A DNA stretch of 64,000 bases from Actinomycetaceae bacterium (GTDB taxonomy: Bacteria > Actinomycetota > Actinomycetes > Actinomycetales > Actinomycetaceae): assembly GCA_030530685.1 (NCBI GenBank), contig JAUMUM010000001.1, positions 124,001-188,000 on the forward strand, written 5' to 3'. This document shows positions 17,181 to 26,492 of this stretch, one piece after another (the first letter of the stretch is position 1; the number at the start of each line of letters is the position of its first letter). The notes beneath the pieces were generated by a model, which searched no databases, was not told where the DNA came from, and was given only the letters and a program-made list of their open reading frames with translations. The position numbers were made by a program, and so were the translations under genes.

Positions 17181-18599
17181 CTACCTGCTATTGCCCTGCT
17201 GACGATCTTTCCCGTTGGCCTCAGGTTGGCCGCCGTTGGCCCCGGGGCCGGCCCCGTTGGCCTCAGATCGGTCCAGGTTGACCCCAGATAGGCCACCGGC
17301 CAACCCGAGTCGGCGCGAAGCCCCGGAGTTTGCAGGATGGTCCGGCGAAGCCCTGCCGCCGTCGGCCCTTTGACGCAGTGAAAACACTGCCACCAGCGCG
17401 AAGCTAGCCGCGGCGGCCAAGACTACGACGACGAGCACGGCCCGCCGTACCCCGTCGGAGGGCGTGAGAACGGCGATGAGCATACCCCCGTTGATGACGA
17501 ACCACCGCCCGGCGGCCGAAGGTTCGATCCGCTCGAGCGTGACCCGCAACCTCGCCGGCCCGCCGCCCATGACAACGGGCAGAAGGAAGGTCAGGGCACC
17601 TAGGATCATCTGTACAGCACCCGCGCCTATCATCATCCCGAATCTCACGTTCGACACCGGCGAGGCGCCCCTCGTCCCGCTCGCCACGAGCTGGTAGCCC
17701 CACGTCCCCGCGGCGGCGAGAATCCAGGACATCGCGGCGCCCATGAACCATCCGTCGCCGACCGACAGCATGGAACCGCGCCACGACTGCGCCACGGGAA
17801 CGAGGACGAGCAGGCTCGCGAGCATCCACGCGAAGACGAAGACACCGGAAAGGCGCCCCATGCCAACAATGGCCGCGATCGCGCCCGCCAGGACAGAGCC
17901 CGCCAGCAACGGCAGAGCCCGCGTGGACAGCTCAACCGCCCGCGGGGCCATGCGCGCCCGGGCCACCGTCGGCCCGAATGTGACAAGGGTACCGAGGATG
18001 GTCAGGCCGACAAAGCCGAGCGTCATGCACATCGAGTGCGCGAGGGCGACGCTGTCGTGCTCCAGGTTGATCACCCGGCGCCACAGCGAGGCCATGGACA
18101 CCGACGTCGCGTCGACGGCGAGGAGCATGCCGAAGGTCGCGCCGAGGATGAGGAAGGCGGCACCCGTCGCGTGGAAGCGCAGCGTGACGGCCGCCCGTCC
18201 GAGGAATCCTCCGCTCAAGGCCTTCCGCAGCGCCGCCAGGTGCCAGGACATGGCGGCCATGATCGTCGTCGGGCCGGTCAGGGAAAGAACTTCACTGGCG
18301 CGGCCCACGCCCGCCATCGCGACACCGAGCTGCACCGCTCCCGCGCCCATGAGTGCAAGCCTGGCCAGCTGCGCCTTCTGCGACTGACGCCGGCGCGTGA
18401 GAGCGTCCGCGAAATGCCACGTCCACACGAGGATGGCGCTGCCAATCAGGCCCAGGCCGGCCGTATGGATCATGTACCACCGCGCATCCGGAAGCACCGC
18501 ATTCAAGGCGAGCACCGCAACGAGCACCAATGCCCAAGCCGCCTGAATGCTGAGCGTCAACCGGTGCCATATCGAGCGCGGGCGCAGCGCAGATGTCAT
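17181..18599 (-). CDS. Polytopic membrane protein paired with NirK
   Basis: 472 residues from ATG 18599 (GGAG upstream) with about twelve hydrophobic segments and several in-membrane histidines (WTWHFADAL, MSWHLAAL, LEHDSVALAHSMCMT), a pattern that may bind haem. The last 60 residues are hydrophilic and Gly/Asn-rich. It ends 11 bases before the nirK start on the same strand, so the two are an operon. I do not recognise the family with certainty; a role as electron carrier or NO-response protein like NnrS is possible. Confidence 0.7.
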   Translation of the reverse strand: MTSALRPRSIWHRLTLSIQAAWALVLVAVLALNAVLPDARWYMIHTAGLGLIGSAILVWTWHFADALTRRRQSQKAQLARLALMGAGAVQLGVAMAGVGRASEVLSLTGPTTIMAAMSWHLAALRKALSGGFLGRAAVTLRFHATGAAFLILGATFGMLLAVDATSVSMASLWRRVINLEHDSVALAHSMCMTLGFVGLTILGTLVTFGPTVARARMAPRAVELSTRALPLLAGSVLAGAIAAIVGMGRLSGVFVFAWMLASLLVLVPVAQSWRGSMLSVGDGWFMGAAMSWILAAAGTWGYQLVASGTRGASPVSNVRFGMMIGAGAVQMILGALTFLLPVVMGGGPARLRVTLERIEPSAAGRWFVINGGMLIAVLTPSDGVRRAVLVVVVLAAAASFALVAVFSLRQRADGGRASPDHPANSGASRRLGLAGGLSGVNLDRSEANGAGPGANGGQPEANGKDRQQGNSR

Positions 18600-18832
18600 G
18601 TCTCCATCGTAGGGACATCCGGGGCTAGCGCACCACGGCCGACAGCAGGCGCAGCGGACCTGCAATAGCGCCAGGCCAAGCCGAAAATTCGGAGAGGTAC
18701 TTTTTTGGTATCCCTTGACCCATGCTCCCAGGCAAAGGATGATGAAGGCGTCGGAGAACATTGAATTTTCGCCATTCGAAAACGTTCTACGTCCGGCGCT
18801 ACCCATTGCATCATCAACCGGAAGGAACCGAC

Positions 18833-20305
18833 TTGTTCACTACAGCACACCCAGATTCGACGTTAGCCACGTCGCCGTACGCTCCCTCCTACGACCGCTC
18901 GAAGCTCCGGACGGGCATCGTCCACTTCGGCCTCGGCAATTTCCACCGCGCCCACGAGGCGATGTACCTCGATCAGCTCATGAGCAGGGGCCTGGCCATG
19001 GACTGGGCCATCTGCGGCGTCGGCGTCATGCCCCAGGACGCGAAGATGCGCGACGCCCTGGTCGCCCAGGACGGCCTGTACACGCTCGTTCTCAAGCATC
19101 CCGACGGCACTCGCGAACCGAAGGTCATCGGGTCGATCGCCAACTACCTCTTCGCCCCGGACGACCCTTCGGCCGTGCTCGACGCCATGTCGGACCCGGC
19201 CACGCGAATCGTCTCGCTGACGGTCACGGAGGGCGGTTACAACATCGACGACGAGACCGGCGAGTTCAAGACCTCCTCCCCCGGCGCGGTGCACGATGCC
19301 GAGCACCGCGACAGCCCGCAGACCACGTTCGGCTTCATCGTCGAGGCCCTGGATCGCAGGCGGCAGGCGGGAACCCCACCGTTCACCGTCATGTCCTGCG
19401 ATAACCTCCCAGGCAATGGCAATATCGCCCGCACGGCGGTGCTCTCGCAGGCCCGCATGACCGACGCCGATCTTGCCGACTGGATCGAGGCCAACGTTGC
19501 CTTCCCCAACTGCATGGTCGACCGCATCACCCCTGTCACGACCGCCGAGGACATCGAGTTCGTCTCCAAGGAGTTCGGCATCGATGACGCCTGGCCCGTC
19601 ACGGCCGAGCCCTTCGAGCAGTGGGTGCTGGAAGACCACTTCACCGACGGCCGCCCGCCCTTCGAGGAGGTCGGCGTGCAGATGGTCGAGGACGTCGTGC
19701 CCTACGAGCTCATGAAGCTGCGGCTGCTCAACGCCTCGCACCAGTCCCTGGCGCATTGGGGCCGCCTGCTGCCTCAGGAGTTCGCGCACGAGTCCGCCGC
19801 CGACGAGGACATCCAGGCCTTCACCCGTGCCTACGTGGGCCGGGAGGCCCTGCCGACCCTGCGGCCGGTGCCGGGCATCGATCTGCCGTCCTACGTCGAC
19901 ACGCTCTTCGAGCGCTTCACGAACGCGAGCATCGCCGATACCCTGGCACGCCTGGCGCAGGATGCCTCCGACCGAATGCCGAAGTTCGTGCTGCCGACCG
20001 TGCGTGACAATGTCTCGGCCGGCCGCTCGGTGGAGCTGGGCGCGGCCATGTGCGCCGCCTGGGCGCTCGGGTGCGAAGGCACGGCAGAGGACGGCTCGCA
20101 GATCATCATTGACGACCAGCAGGGCGAGGCGCTCAAGGAGGGCGCAGCCAAGCAGAAGGCCGGCGACGACACGGCATTCATCGCCAACGAGCTGATCTTC
20201 GGCACGCTCGGCCAGGAGCCGGCCTTCGCGCAGGCCTTCACCAAGCACCTGGCGTACCTGCGCGAGAACGGGGCGCGCGCCCTCATGCGCAGCCTCATCG
20301 AATAG
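18833..20305 (+). CDS. Mannitol 2-dehydrogenase family oxidoreductase
   Basis: 490 residues of the polyol-specific long-chain dehydrogenase family. The N-terminal nucleotide site is GIVHFGLGNFHRAH, and the active site KLRLLNASHQS carries the Lys-4x-Asn-2x-His pattern. It oxidises a sugar alcohol such as mannitol (or arabinitol) to the ketose with NAD. TTG 18833 is taken as the start because GAAGGAA lies 5 bases before it; an upstream ATG at 18761 has no ribosome site. It precedes other sugar genes on the same strand after a long gap. Confidence 0.88.
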   Translation: MFTTAHPDSTLATSPYAPSYDRSKLRTGIVHFGLGNFHRAHEAMYLDQLMSRGLAMDWAICGVGVMPQDAKMRDALVAQDGLYTLVLKHPDGTREPKVIGSIANYLFAPDDPSAVLDAMSDPATRIVSLTVTEGGYNIDDETGEFKTSSPGAVHDAEHRDSPQTTFGFIVEALDRRRQAGTPPFTVMSCDNLPGNGNIARTAVLSQARMTDADLADWIEANVAFPNCMVDRITPVTTAEDIEFVSKEFGIDDAWPVTAEPFEQWVLEDHFTDGRPPFEEVGVQMVEDVVPYELMKLRLLNASHQSLAHWGRLLPQEFAHESAADEDIQAFTRAYVGREALPTLRPVPGIDLPSYVDTLFERFTNASIADTLARLAQDASDRMPKFVLPTVRDNVSAGRSVELGAAMCAAWALGCEGTAEDGSQIIIDDQQGEALKEGAAKQKAGDDTAFIANELIFGTLGQEPAFAQAFTKHLAYLRENGARALMRSLIE

Positions 20306-20713
20306 GCGCATCGGGCGCCAGGCGGTACGCGCCGAAGGCGCCCGGCAAGCGCACTCCCCCGCGGCGGGATGGGGCAGGTTAGCTGTCGCGTCCCGCCGAG
20401 GGCACCGGCCCGGGAAGGGTATGGCCGAGCGGCATCGCCAACATCGGCCACCCTTTCCGGGCCGCGCTCTGTCTGATCGCGATGCTTGAGTCGCCGGCGG
20501 ATGGGGTGTTTTACTGGTTGAGGCGGCCGCAGTGTTGCGGGCGCCTTTGAGATCCATCCTGACGGACCACGGCGTCGCCGGCGGGCACGCCCAGCGTCGA
20601 GGCCGACGCAGAGGGCCGGCTGCCAGCCGATCCACCCATACGTCGCCCGATGCCGTGCCCGCCCGTCCCCGTCCAAGCCCGCCCAGCCCGTCATCACGCA
20701 GACAAGGACGAAT
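20306..20713 (+). other. 408-base gap with a long near-perfect hairpin
   Basis: The gap holds no credible gene. Its main feature is a 20-base-pair stem, 20407-20428 with 20444-20463, with one mismatch and a 2-base bulge, around a 15-base loop. There is no T-run after it on either strand. A smaller inverted repeat (GGGCGCC...GGCGCCC) lies just after the dehydrogenase stop. Confidence 0.6.
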
Positions 20714-21751
20714 ATGAGAGCGTACATGTTCTACGGTCCGGGCGACCTGCGCCTGGAAGACGTACCCGAAGGCAAGCCCGGCCCGGGCGAGGTCGCGGTC
20801 GAGATCAAGGCCGCCGCCACCTGCGGCACGGACCTGAAGTCCTATCGGCGAGGCCACCCGACCCTCTTCCCGACGCTGCCGGCGCGCTTCGGCCACGAGT
20901 TCGCCGGTATCGTCACCGAGGTCGGCGAGGGCGTGACCGACTTCGAGCCTGGCCAGCGCGTCGTCGCCGCCAATACCGCACCGTGCGGGCACTGCTGGGC
21001 CTGCACCATCGGCCGCGAGTCGCTGTGCGAGAACCTGCAGTACCTCAACGGGGCCTTCGCCGAGCAGATCGTCATTCCCAAAGCCATCGTCGAGCGCAAC
21101 ACGTACGTCATCCCGGACACGCTCGCCTTCGAGGCGGCCGCCCCGCTCGAGCCGCTGTCGACGGTGGTCCACGGCATGCACGAGTCGGGCATCGCCCTGG
21201 GTGACACCGTCGTCATCAACGGGGCGGGGCCCATCGGGCAGATGTTCCTGCGGCTCGCCCAGCTGCGCGGCGCCACCGTCGTCGTCGCTGACCGTTCCGA
21301 GGGGCGGCTGGAACAGGCCAGGCAGGCCGGGGCGGCCGTGACCGTCGACCTGACCGGCCTTGAGGGGCCCGAAGAGTGCGCCGCCGCCATTCGACCCCAC
21401 ACGCCCGGCGGACGCGGTGCCGACGTCGCCATTGAGGCAGTCGGCCTGCCCCAGGTGTGGGAGCAGACGGTGCTGTGCCTGCGCCCCGGCGGCACGGCCG
21501 TGCTCTTTGGTGGCACGCCGAAGGACGCGCCGTTCCAGGTCAACTCTTCGGCCATGCACTACCAGGAGTACACGCTCAAGGGCGTCTACCACCACCAGCC
21601 TCGCTTCGTGCAGATCGCGGTCGAGCTGCTGTCTTCCGGGAAGTTCGACGGCATGACGCTGTGCACCGAGATCCGCCCGCTCGAAGCGCTGGTCGACAGC
21701 CTCGAAGACATGTCGCGCGGCGTCGGCTCGAAGTACATTCTCCAGCCCTGA
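20714..21751 (+). CDS. Zinc-dependent alcohol/polyol dehydrogenase
   Basis: 345 residues of the medium-chain dehydrogenase family. Catalytic zinc ligands are Cys37 (AATCGTD), His61 and Glu62 (FGHEFAG). Structural zinc is held by Cys91, Cys94, Cys97 and Cys105. The NAD site is INGAGPIGQ. It probably oxidises a sugar or sugar alcohol. It is followed after 14 bases by a class II aldolase, so a short pathway from a deoxy sugar or pentitol is likely. L-fucose or an L-threonine-like substrate are alternatives. Confidence 0.9.
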   Translation: MRAYMFYGPGDLRLEDVPEGKPGPGEVAVEIKAAATCGTDLKSYRRGHPTLFPTLPARFGHEFAGIVTEVGEGVTDFEPGQRVVAANTAPCGHCWACTIGRESLCENLQYLNGAFAEQIVIPKAIVERNTYVIPDTLAFEAAAPLEPLSTVVHGMHESGIALGDTVVINGAGPIGQMFLRLAQLRGATVVVADRSEGRLEQARQAGAAVTVDLTGLEGPEECAAAIRPHTPGGRGADVAIEAVGLPQVWEQTVLCLRPGGTAVLFGGTPKDAPFQVNSSAMHYQEYTLKGVYHHQPRFVQIAVELLSSGKFDGMTLCTEIRPLEALVDSLEDMSRGVGSKYILQP

Positions 21752-21765
21752 GGAAAGGAACGGCG

Positions 21766-22419
21766 ATGCTCTTGCCAGACGAACGCGCCGAAGTCGTGCG
21801 CGTGTGCCAGGACATGCAGAAGCAGGGTCTCGTGGTCGGCACGGCCGGCAATGTTTCGGTGCGGGTCGACGATCTCGTCGTCATCTCGCCCTCCGGCCTG
21901 GATTACGAGACGATGCAGCCCGAGGACGTGGGCGTGCACGACCTGTCCGGGAAGGCGGTGGAAGCCGCGTACAAGCCGTCCAGCGAGCTGCCGCTGCACC
22001 TGGCGGTCTACGCCGCCACGGATGCCGGGGCGATCACGCACAACCACGCGCCGGCGTCGACGGCGCTCGGCCTGCTGGTCGACGTCATTCCCGGCACCCA
22101 CTACTATTCCGCGATGTTCGGCGGGCTCGTGCGGGTGGCGCCGTATGCGACCTTCGGCACCGACGAGCTGGCGGCCAATGTCGCGGCGGCGCTCGACGGG
22201 CGCACAGGGGCGCTCATGGCCAACCACGGCGCCATCACCATCGGGCCGAACCTCGCCAAGGCCTTCAGCCTCCTGCCCTACCTCGAGTACATCTGCGAGG
22301 TGCAGCTGCGGGCCATGGCCGCCGCGCCGGGCGCGCCCGGCCCCGTCAAGCTTGTGTCCTCCGAGCAGATGGACGAGGCCCTGCGCGGCCTGAGTAGCTA
22401 CGGGCAGACGAAGAAGTAG
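21766..22419 (+). CDS. Class II aldolase (L-fuculose-phosphate aldolase-like)
   Basis: 217 residues, close to E. coli FucA in length. Zinc ligands His92, His94 and His154 and the catalytic Glu74 (SSELPLHLAVY, THNHAPAST, MANHG) align almost position for position with FucA. GNVSVR and SPSGLDY bind phosphate. It would cleave a ketose 1-phosphate to a lactaldehyde or glycolaldehyde and dihydroxyacetone phosphate. A 4-epimerase role is less likely given the length. AGGAAAGGAA precedes the ATG. Confidence 0.85.
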   Translation: MLLPDERAEVVRVCQDMQKQGLVVGTAGNVSVRVDDLVVISPSGLDYETMQPEDVGVHDLSGKAVEAAYKPSSELPLHLAVYAATDAGAITHNHAPASTALGLLVDVIPGTHYYSAMFGGLVRVAPYATFGTDELAANVAAALDGRTGALMANHGAITIGPNLAKAFSLLPYLEYICEVQLRAMAAAPGAPGPVKLVSSEQMDEALRGLSSYGQTKK

Positions 22420-22472
22420 AGGCGGCTGCCGGCCGGGTGCGCGGCTGCGGGCCTATGCTCCCGCGCGTGCCG

Positions 22473-22571
22473 ATGCACCCGGCCGACGTGGCGAGTGCGC
22501 CGTGTCAGCCCGGTGGGCCGGCCAAGCTCATGCACCCGGCCGGCTTGACGAGTGCGCCGTGTCGGCCCGGT
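22473..22571. repeat. GC-rich direct repeat, 57-base period
   Basis: Two copies of a 42-base sequence starting ATGCACCCGGCCG (22473-22514 and 22530-22571) differ at five positions. They lie in the convergent gap between the aldolase and the RNA-repair gene. Confidence 0.7.
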
Positions 22572-22617
22572 TCATGCCCGGGCACGGCGCGCATCCGCGT
22601 CGCCCTTGCGCATACCG

Positions 22618-24837
22618 TTACTCTTGGGCGCTGCCGCCTTTCACGGAACCGCCGTCGTCCTGCTCTGCGTCGCCCTTGCGCGCCTGCCACCGGCGACGCA
22701 CGTCGATGATCGACGCCCCGGCCAGCTCCTCGGCGGGCAGCGAACACATGAAGGCCACGACGCGTTCGGCCAGCTCGGGGAATTCGCACTCGCCCGGCAC
22801 GCGCGGCGCCCGCCCGTCCGTTATCGCGGCGAGCACGCCACGCATCTGCTTCCAGAAGACGTAGAAGTCGAGCTTGGCCTTGACCATGCGCCCCGAGGCG
22901 TCCTCAATGACGAAGCCCTCGACCGGCTGGCCGTCGAACTCGTAGTCCATGCCGCGCACGGACTCGTACCACGCGGCGAAGTCCTCCCAGCCACCGAACT
23001 CGGCCGCGCAGGTCTTGACGCGAAGGCCGATCCGCTCACCGAAGGCCTCCCTCTCCTGCTGACCGGCCGCCTCGAACTCGGCCCTGCGGCGGACGATGTC
23101 CAGCAGCACGATATCGTCGCCCGGGTACTCGATGATATGCGGGTCGAAGTCGGGCAAGATGACCTCGGTCACGAGGCACGAGTTGGCATCGCGCAGGTAC
23201 TCCTTGATGCAGTCGAGCCGATCGCCGTGGCGCGCCGTGAACAGGCGCTTGAACTCGCGGGCGTAGTCGCTTTCCGTCGTCGACTTCGAGGCGAAGATGA
23301 GCCGGTCGGTCACGGAGTCGTAGCCGACCAGCCCGAGGAAGCCGTTTTCCTTCAGCCACGCCCGCGCCGGGAAGGTCATGGTGTCCTTCAGGCTGGCCAG
23401 CTCGGTCTCGCGCCGCTCGCCGATGTTGAAGAACTTGTCGTAGGCGCGGATGACGAACTCGTTCGTCAGGGAGTTGATGAACAGCCCGCGCGCCGTCATG
23501 GTCTGACGCGTCCACTGCTTCTTGTAGAAGACCTGCGGCTTGAAATTGTAGGAGTTGATGCCATCGGGCAGCGTCTTTTCGGCGATCAGCCGGTTGCGGC
23601 GCAGGGAGTGGACCAGCGGTGCGTTCTCGGGGAAGAGCTTGAGGCCGGGCACCGTATTGGCGACTTCGACCACCTCGAAGCCCTCGGGCGTCAGCTGCAC
23701 CGCGCGCAGGTGCCCGCCGAATTCGACCTTGCCTTCGAGGTTGAAGCAGCGCTCGTTGTAGGCGCTCGGGACGTTGTGGGGGTTGCGGTGTCCGTGGATC
23801 TGGTAGACGTCGTTCGGTGTCGTGTCCACGAAGGTGTCGTCGATGGCACCGACGTCGCCGTAGGCGCCGGTGCCACGTATGAATTGCGCGCTCGAGATGA
23901 GGGCGAGGCTGGCCGGCAGGGTGGATAGCCCGGCGTGGGTGACGAGCACGCGCCGGCCGTGGTAGGCGTAGTAGAAGACGTCGCGCAAGGCGTAGGTCAG
24001 GCGGCGCACGGCCTTCATGTCGAGGTCGGCGCGCTCGAGCTGCGGACGCGTGCGGCCGTTGAACTCCTGCGAGGCGACAGGTTGGCCGCTAGCCCACTGG
24101 CGAAGGTAAAGGTCGTGGTTGCCCTCGACGAAGACGACGTTGGGCCGATCGACCAGGTGCTCGCACACGTAGGCGAGTACCTCGTCGTTCTCGGTGCCGC
24201 GGTCGAGCAGGTCGCCGACAAAGACGTAGAACTCGTCGGCGCACACAGGATGCCGCTCGAAGTACTCGCGCAGCGGCGTGAAGCAGCCCTGGATGTCGCC
24301 GATGTGGTGGATGCGGCGGTACTGCGACAGGTCGCGTGGCTCGACGGTCAGCTCCCGGGCCACGTCTTCCTGGGTCGTCAGGACGGTGTAGTACTTGGGG
24401 ACCACGCAGGTCGCGAGCCGCTCGTGCATCGTCACCAGCACGGAGTCGTCGACGATCTTGTACTCCTCGCGCCCGACGTTACGCTCGCGGCAGACCTCCA
24501 GCGGCACGTCGGCCAGGTCGATGAGGTAGCACCGGTAGCGGTACTTCTTCGCCAGTTTGCCGAAGTCGGTCAGGGAGCGCGACGTCGTGTTCGTTGCGTC
24601 GATGACGACGAGTTCGCCGCGGCCAAGGCGCGCCTCGAGCGTCTCGTAGAGCGTGCGCCACACGAGGCGGTCGTTGCGCGGCGAGATTCCGATCCTGCCG
24701 TGCTCGTCCATCTCCGGGCTGGCCACGGCCAGGCGCAGGGTATCCGGCGAAAGCGAGTACGGCTCCAGGCCCGCCTCGCGCAGGAAGGTGGACTTGCCGG
24801 AGCCGGGGATGCCGCGGGTGACGAAGAGTTTTCTCAT
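22618..24837 (-). CDS. Polynucleotide kinase-phosphatase-ligase (RNA repair)
   Basis: 739 residues with three catalytic modules. An N-terminal 5' kinase has the P-loop RGIPGSGKST (8-17). A calcineurin-like phosphatase follows with GDIQGCF, GDLLDRG, EGNHD, THAG and IHGHRNPH (about 185-380). The C-terminal half looks like a T4 Rnl1-type ligase, with a motif I candidate KENGFLG and later EGFVIED and KAKLDFY as motifs IV and V. Together these would heal and seal cleaved RNA such as nicked tRNA. No Hen1 methylase or RtcB is nearby. The ATG at 24837 has no ribosome site; TATCAT lies 7 bases before it, so the mRNA is probably leaderless. Cytoplasmic. Confidence 0.82.
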   Translation of the reverse strand: MRKLFVTRGIPGSGKSTFLREAGLEPYSLSPDTLRLAVASPEMDEHGRIGISPRNDRLVWRTLYETLEARLGRGELVVIDATNTTSRSLTDFGKLAKKYRYRCYLIDLADVPLEVCRERNVGREEYKIVDDSVLVTMHERLATCVVPKYYTVLTTQEDVARELTVEPRDLSQYRRIHHIGDIQGCFTPLREYFERHPVCADEFYVFVGDLLDRGTENDEVLAYVCEHLVDRPNVVFVEGNHDLYLRQWASGQPVASQEFNGRTRPQLERADLDMKAVRRLTYALRDVFYYAYHGRRVLVTHAGLSTLPASLALISSAQFIRGTGAYGDVGAIDDTFVDTTPNDVYQIHGHRNPHNVPSAYNERCFNLEGKVEFGGHLRAVQLTPEGFEVVEVANTVPGLKLFPENAPLVHSLRRNRLIAEKTLPDGINSYNFKPQVFYKKQWTRQTMTARGLFINSLTNEFVIRAYDKFFNIGERRETELASLKDTMTFPARAWLKENGFLGLVGYDSVTDRLIFASKSTTESDYAREFKRLFTARHGDRLDCIKEYLRDANSCLVTEVILPDFDPHIIEYPGDDIVLLDIVRRRAEFEAAGQQEREAFGERIGLRVKTCAAEFGGWEDFAAWYESVRGMDYEFDGQPVEGFVIEDASGRMVKAKLDFYVFWKQMRGVLAAITDGRAPRVPGECEFPELAERVVAFMCSLPAEELAGASIIDVRRRWQARKGDAEQDDGGSVKGGSAQE

Positions 24838-24893
24838 AGAGGCAATGATAGGCGGGCAGGCGACTGCGGGCGGGCCGCAATGGTGGGCAGGCA

Positions 24894-24961
24894 CGCTTGC
24901 CGGACTGGCGACGGCGGGTGAGAAAGCGACGGCGCGCTTGCCGGACTGACGACAGCGGGCG
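24894..24961. repeat. GC-rich direct repeat, 41-base period
   Basis: A 27-base unit beginning CGCTTGCCGGACTG is repeated at 24894-24920 and 24935-24961 with three changes, flanked by further GCGGGCGGGCC-type partial copies. It lies upstream of the RNA-repair gene. Confidence 0.65.
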
Positions 24962-25043
24962 GGCCCGCAAACGGTGGCGGGTGGGCGGACTCATGGCCGG
25001 ATGCTACTGGACGCGTCGGCTGCTGGTCGGGGCTGGCTGGGCG

Positions 25044-25664
25044 TCAGGCTTCGCGCCACATGCCGAACATTGCGGGCGAGCCGGGCGGCACGGCGATCTC
25101 CTTGATCACCTCGAAGCCGTAACTTTCGTACAGGCCGATGAGGGCGCGCTCGCATTCGAGGTAGGCGGGCAGGCAGTCATGGGCCGCGCGGTCGAGGCCG
25201 GCGCGCATGAGCGGCGCGGCCAGGCGCCTGCCCCGGTAGTCGGGCCGACAGCCGAAGAGCGCGAGGTACCAGTGAGGCTCGCGCGGGTGTGCCTCGGCGA
25301 GCGCATGCTCGAAGGCCTCGCCACGCTCGAAGAACTCGCGGCGCCTGCGCCTGTCGCCGAGGCGCATCTGCCGGGGCAGGAAGGCGAGCGAGCGCCAGGC
25401 GGGCACCTGCCAGCGGTCGGGCCCCTGCCACAGCGCGCCGGCCACCAGCCTCTCTCCGTCCTCGGCGACCGGCAGGAGACAGCCCGGCGACGCCAGGTTG
25501 TGCGCAATCTCGGGGGCGAAGGCGACCACGAGCGCGTCCGCCCTGCCATTGCCCTCGGGATGCATCCACTCGAAGTACGACGCCGTTGCAAAGGACTCGG
25601 CGAATAGGTCCTCGGCCTCGCCGCGGTCGGCCCGAGTCGCGAAACGATACGTGATTGCGCCCAT
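25044..25664 (-). CDS. GNAT-family N-acetyltransferase
   Basis: 206 residues. A GNAT core is seen with LALFGCRPDYRGRRLAAPLM (acetyl-CoA loop, about 132-151) and the C-terminal LIGLYESYGFE. The substrate is unknown. The ATG at 25664 has no clear ribosome site. CTATAG lies about 9 bases before the ATG, so a leaderless message is possible. Stand-alone gene between repeat-rich gaps. Confidence 0.85.
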   Translation of the reverse strand: MGAITYRFATRADRGEAEDLFAESFATASYFEWMHPEGNGRADALVVAFAPEIAHNLASPGCLLPVAEDGERLVAGALWQGPDRWQVPAWRSLAFLPRQMRLGDRRRRREFFERGEAFEHALAEAHPREPHWYLALFGCRPDYRGRRLAAPLMRAGLDRAAHDCLPAYLECERALIGLYESYGFEVIKEIAVPPGSPAMFGMWREA

Positions 25665-25856
25665 GTGACCAAGCTATAGGAGCGGCCGCGCGCCAACAAG
25701 CGAGCTTGACGCGCCGCGCACGCCACATGCTCTGCGGCGCTCGCCGCGCGCTTGACTCGCCGCGCTTGGCGCGGCTGATACTCTGCGCGGCACGCCCGGG
25801 CGTCGCTGCTGCCGGATCGGCCTGACCGTCGGCGAGCCGAGGCGGGCCCTCGTGCA

Positions 25857-26492
25857 TCACATCCCGGGGCGCCTCATCTCGAAGCGCCAGGCGGCGTCGA
25901 GCGCGAAGTAGGTGCTCGGCCCTCCGGCTCGCAGGACGGGGTCGGCCAGTGCCGTATCGAAGACCCCGTCCACGAGCAGGCCGCGATCGATGTGCACGCC
26001 GACGACCTCGCCGAGCACCATGTGGCTCGCCGTGTCCGATCCGGCGGCGTCCTTCAGCCTGACAATCTGCGTGACTCGGCATTCGAACGCCGCCCGCGCC
26101 TGCGCCACGTGAGGCACATCGACCACTCGCGAGCGCGCCGGTGTCAGGCCTGCCAACTCGAACTCGTCGACGCTTTCATCGACGTCGGCCGAGGTCTCGT
26201 TCATCGCCTCCGCCAACTTGCCGCTGACGAGGTTCCAGCAGAACTGCCCCGTGGCCCTGGCGTTAGCCAGCGTGTCTTTGGGGCTGTTGCTGGCAAATCC
26301 GATGATGGGTGGTTGTTCGCACAGGAGGCTGAAGAAGCTGTACGGGGCCAGGTTGAGGGTGCCATCGGCCGAGCGGCTGGAGATCCATCCGATCGGGCGC
26401 GGTCCGATCATCGCCTTGATCGGCGAATGCGGTAGGTCCGTGCCCTTCGCCGGCTCGTAGAAGTATGTGTTATCGCCTGTCAGTCCGGCCAT
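25857..26492 (-). CDS. Flavin reductase-like FMN-binding protein
   Basis: 211 residues from ATG 26492 (GGAAGG 9 bases upstream); ATG 26510 is the alternative. The split-barrel flavin reductase fold is indicated by MIGPRPIGWISS, NLAPYSFF, PIIGFASNSPKDTLANA and FCWNLV. Such proteins use NAD(P)H to reduce FMN or act as nitroreductase-like enzymes. The substrate is unclear. The neighbours give no firm hint. Confidence 0.85.
   Translation of the reverse strand: MAGLTGDNTYFYEPAKGTDLPHSPIKAMIGPRPIGWISSRSADGTLNLAPYSFFSLLCEQPPIIGFASNSPKDTLANARATGQFCWNLVSGKLAEAMNETSADVDESVDEFELAGLTPARSRVVDVPHVAQARAAFECRVTQIVRLKDAAGSDTASHMVLGEVVGVHIDRGLLVDGVFDTALADPVLRAGGPSTYFALDAAWRFEMRRPGM

Noticed and set aside
15418-17202. 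A 594-residue plus-strand frame over nirK
   Set aside because: Shadow of nirK, which has all copper ligands and a strong ribosome site.
18863-21595. A 910-residue frame on the minus strand
   Set aside because: It is antisense to the mannitol dehydrogenase and zinc dehydrogenase genes, which have complete motifs. Long shadow frames are normal in high-GC DNA.
22552-24921. Long plus-strand frames over the RNA-repair gene
   Set aside because: Antisense to the kinase-phosphatase-ligase gene; composition is skewed as in shadows.
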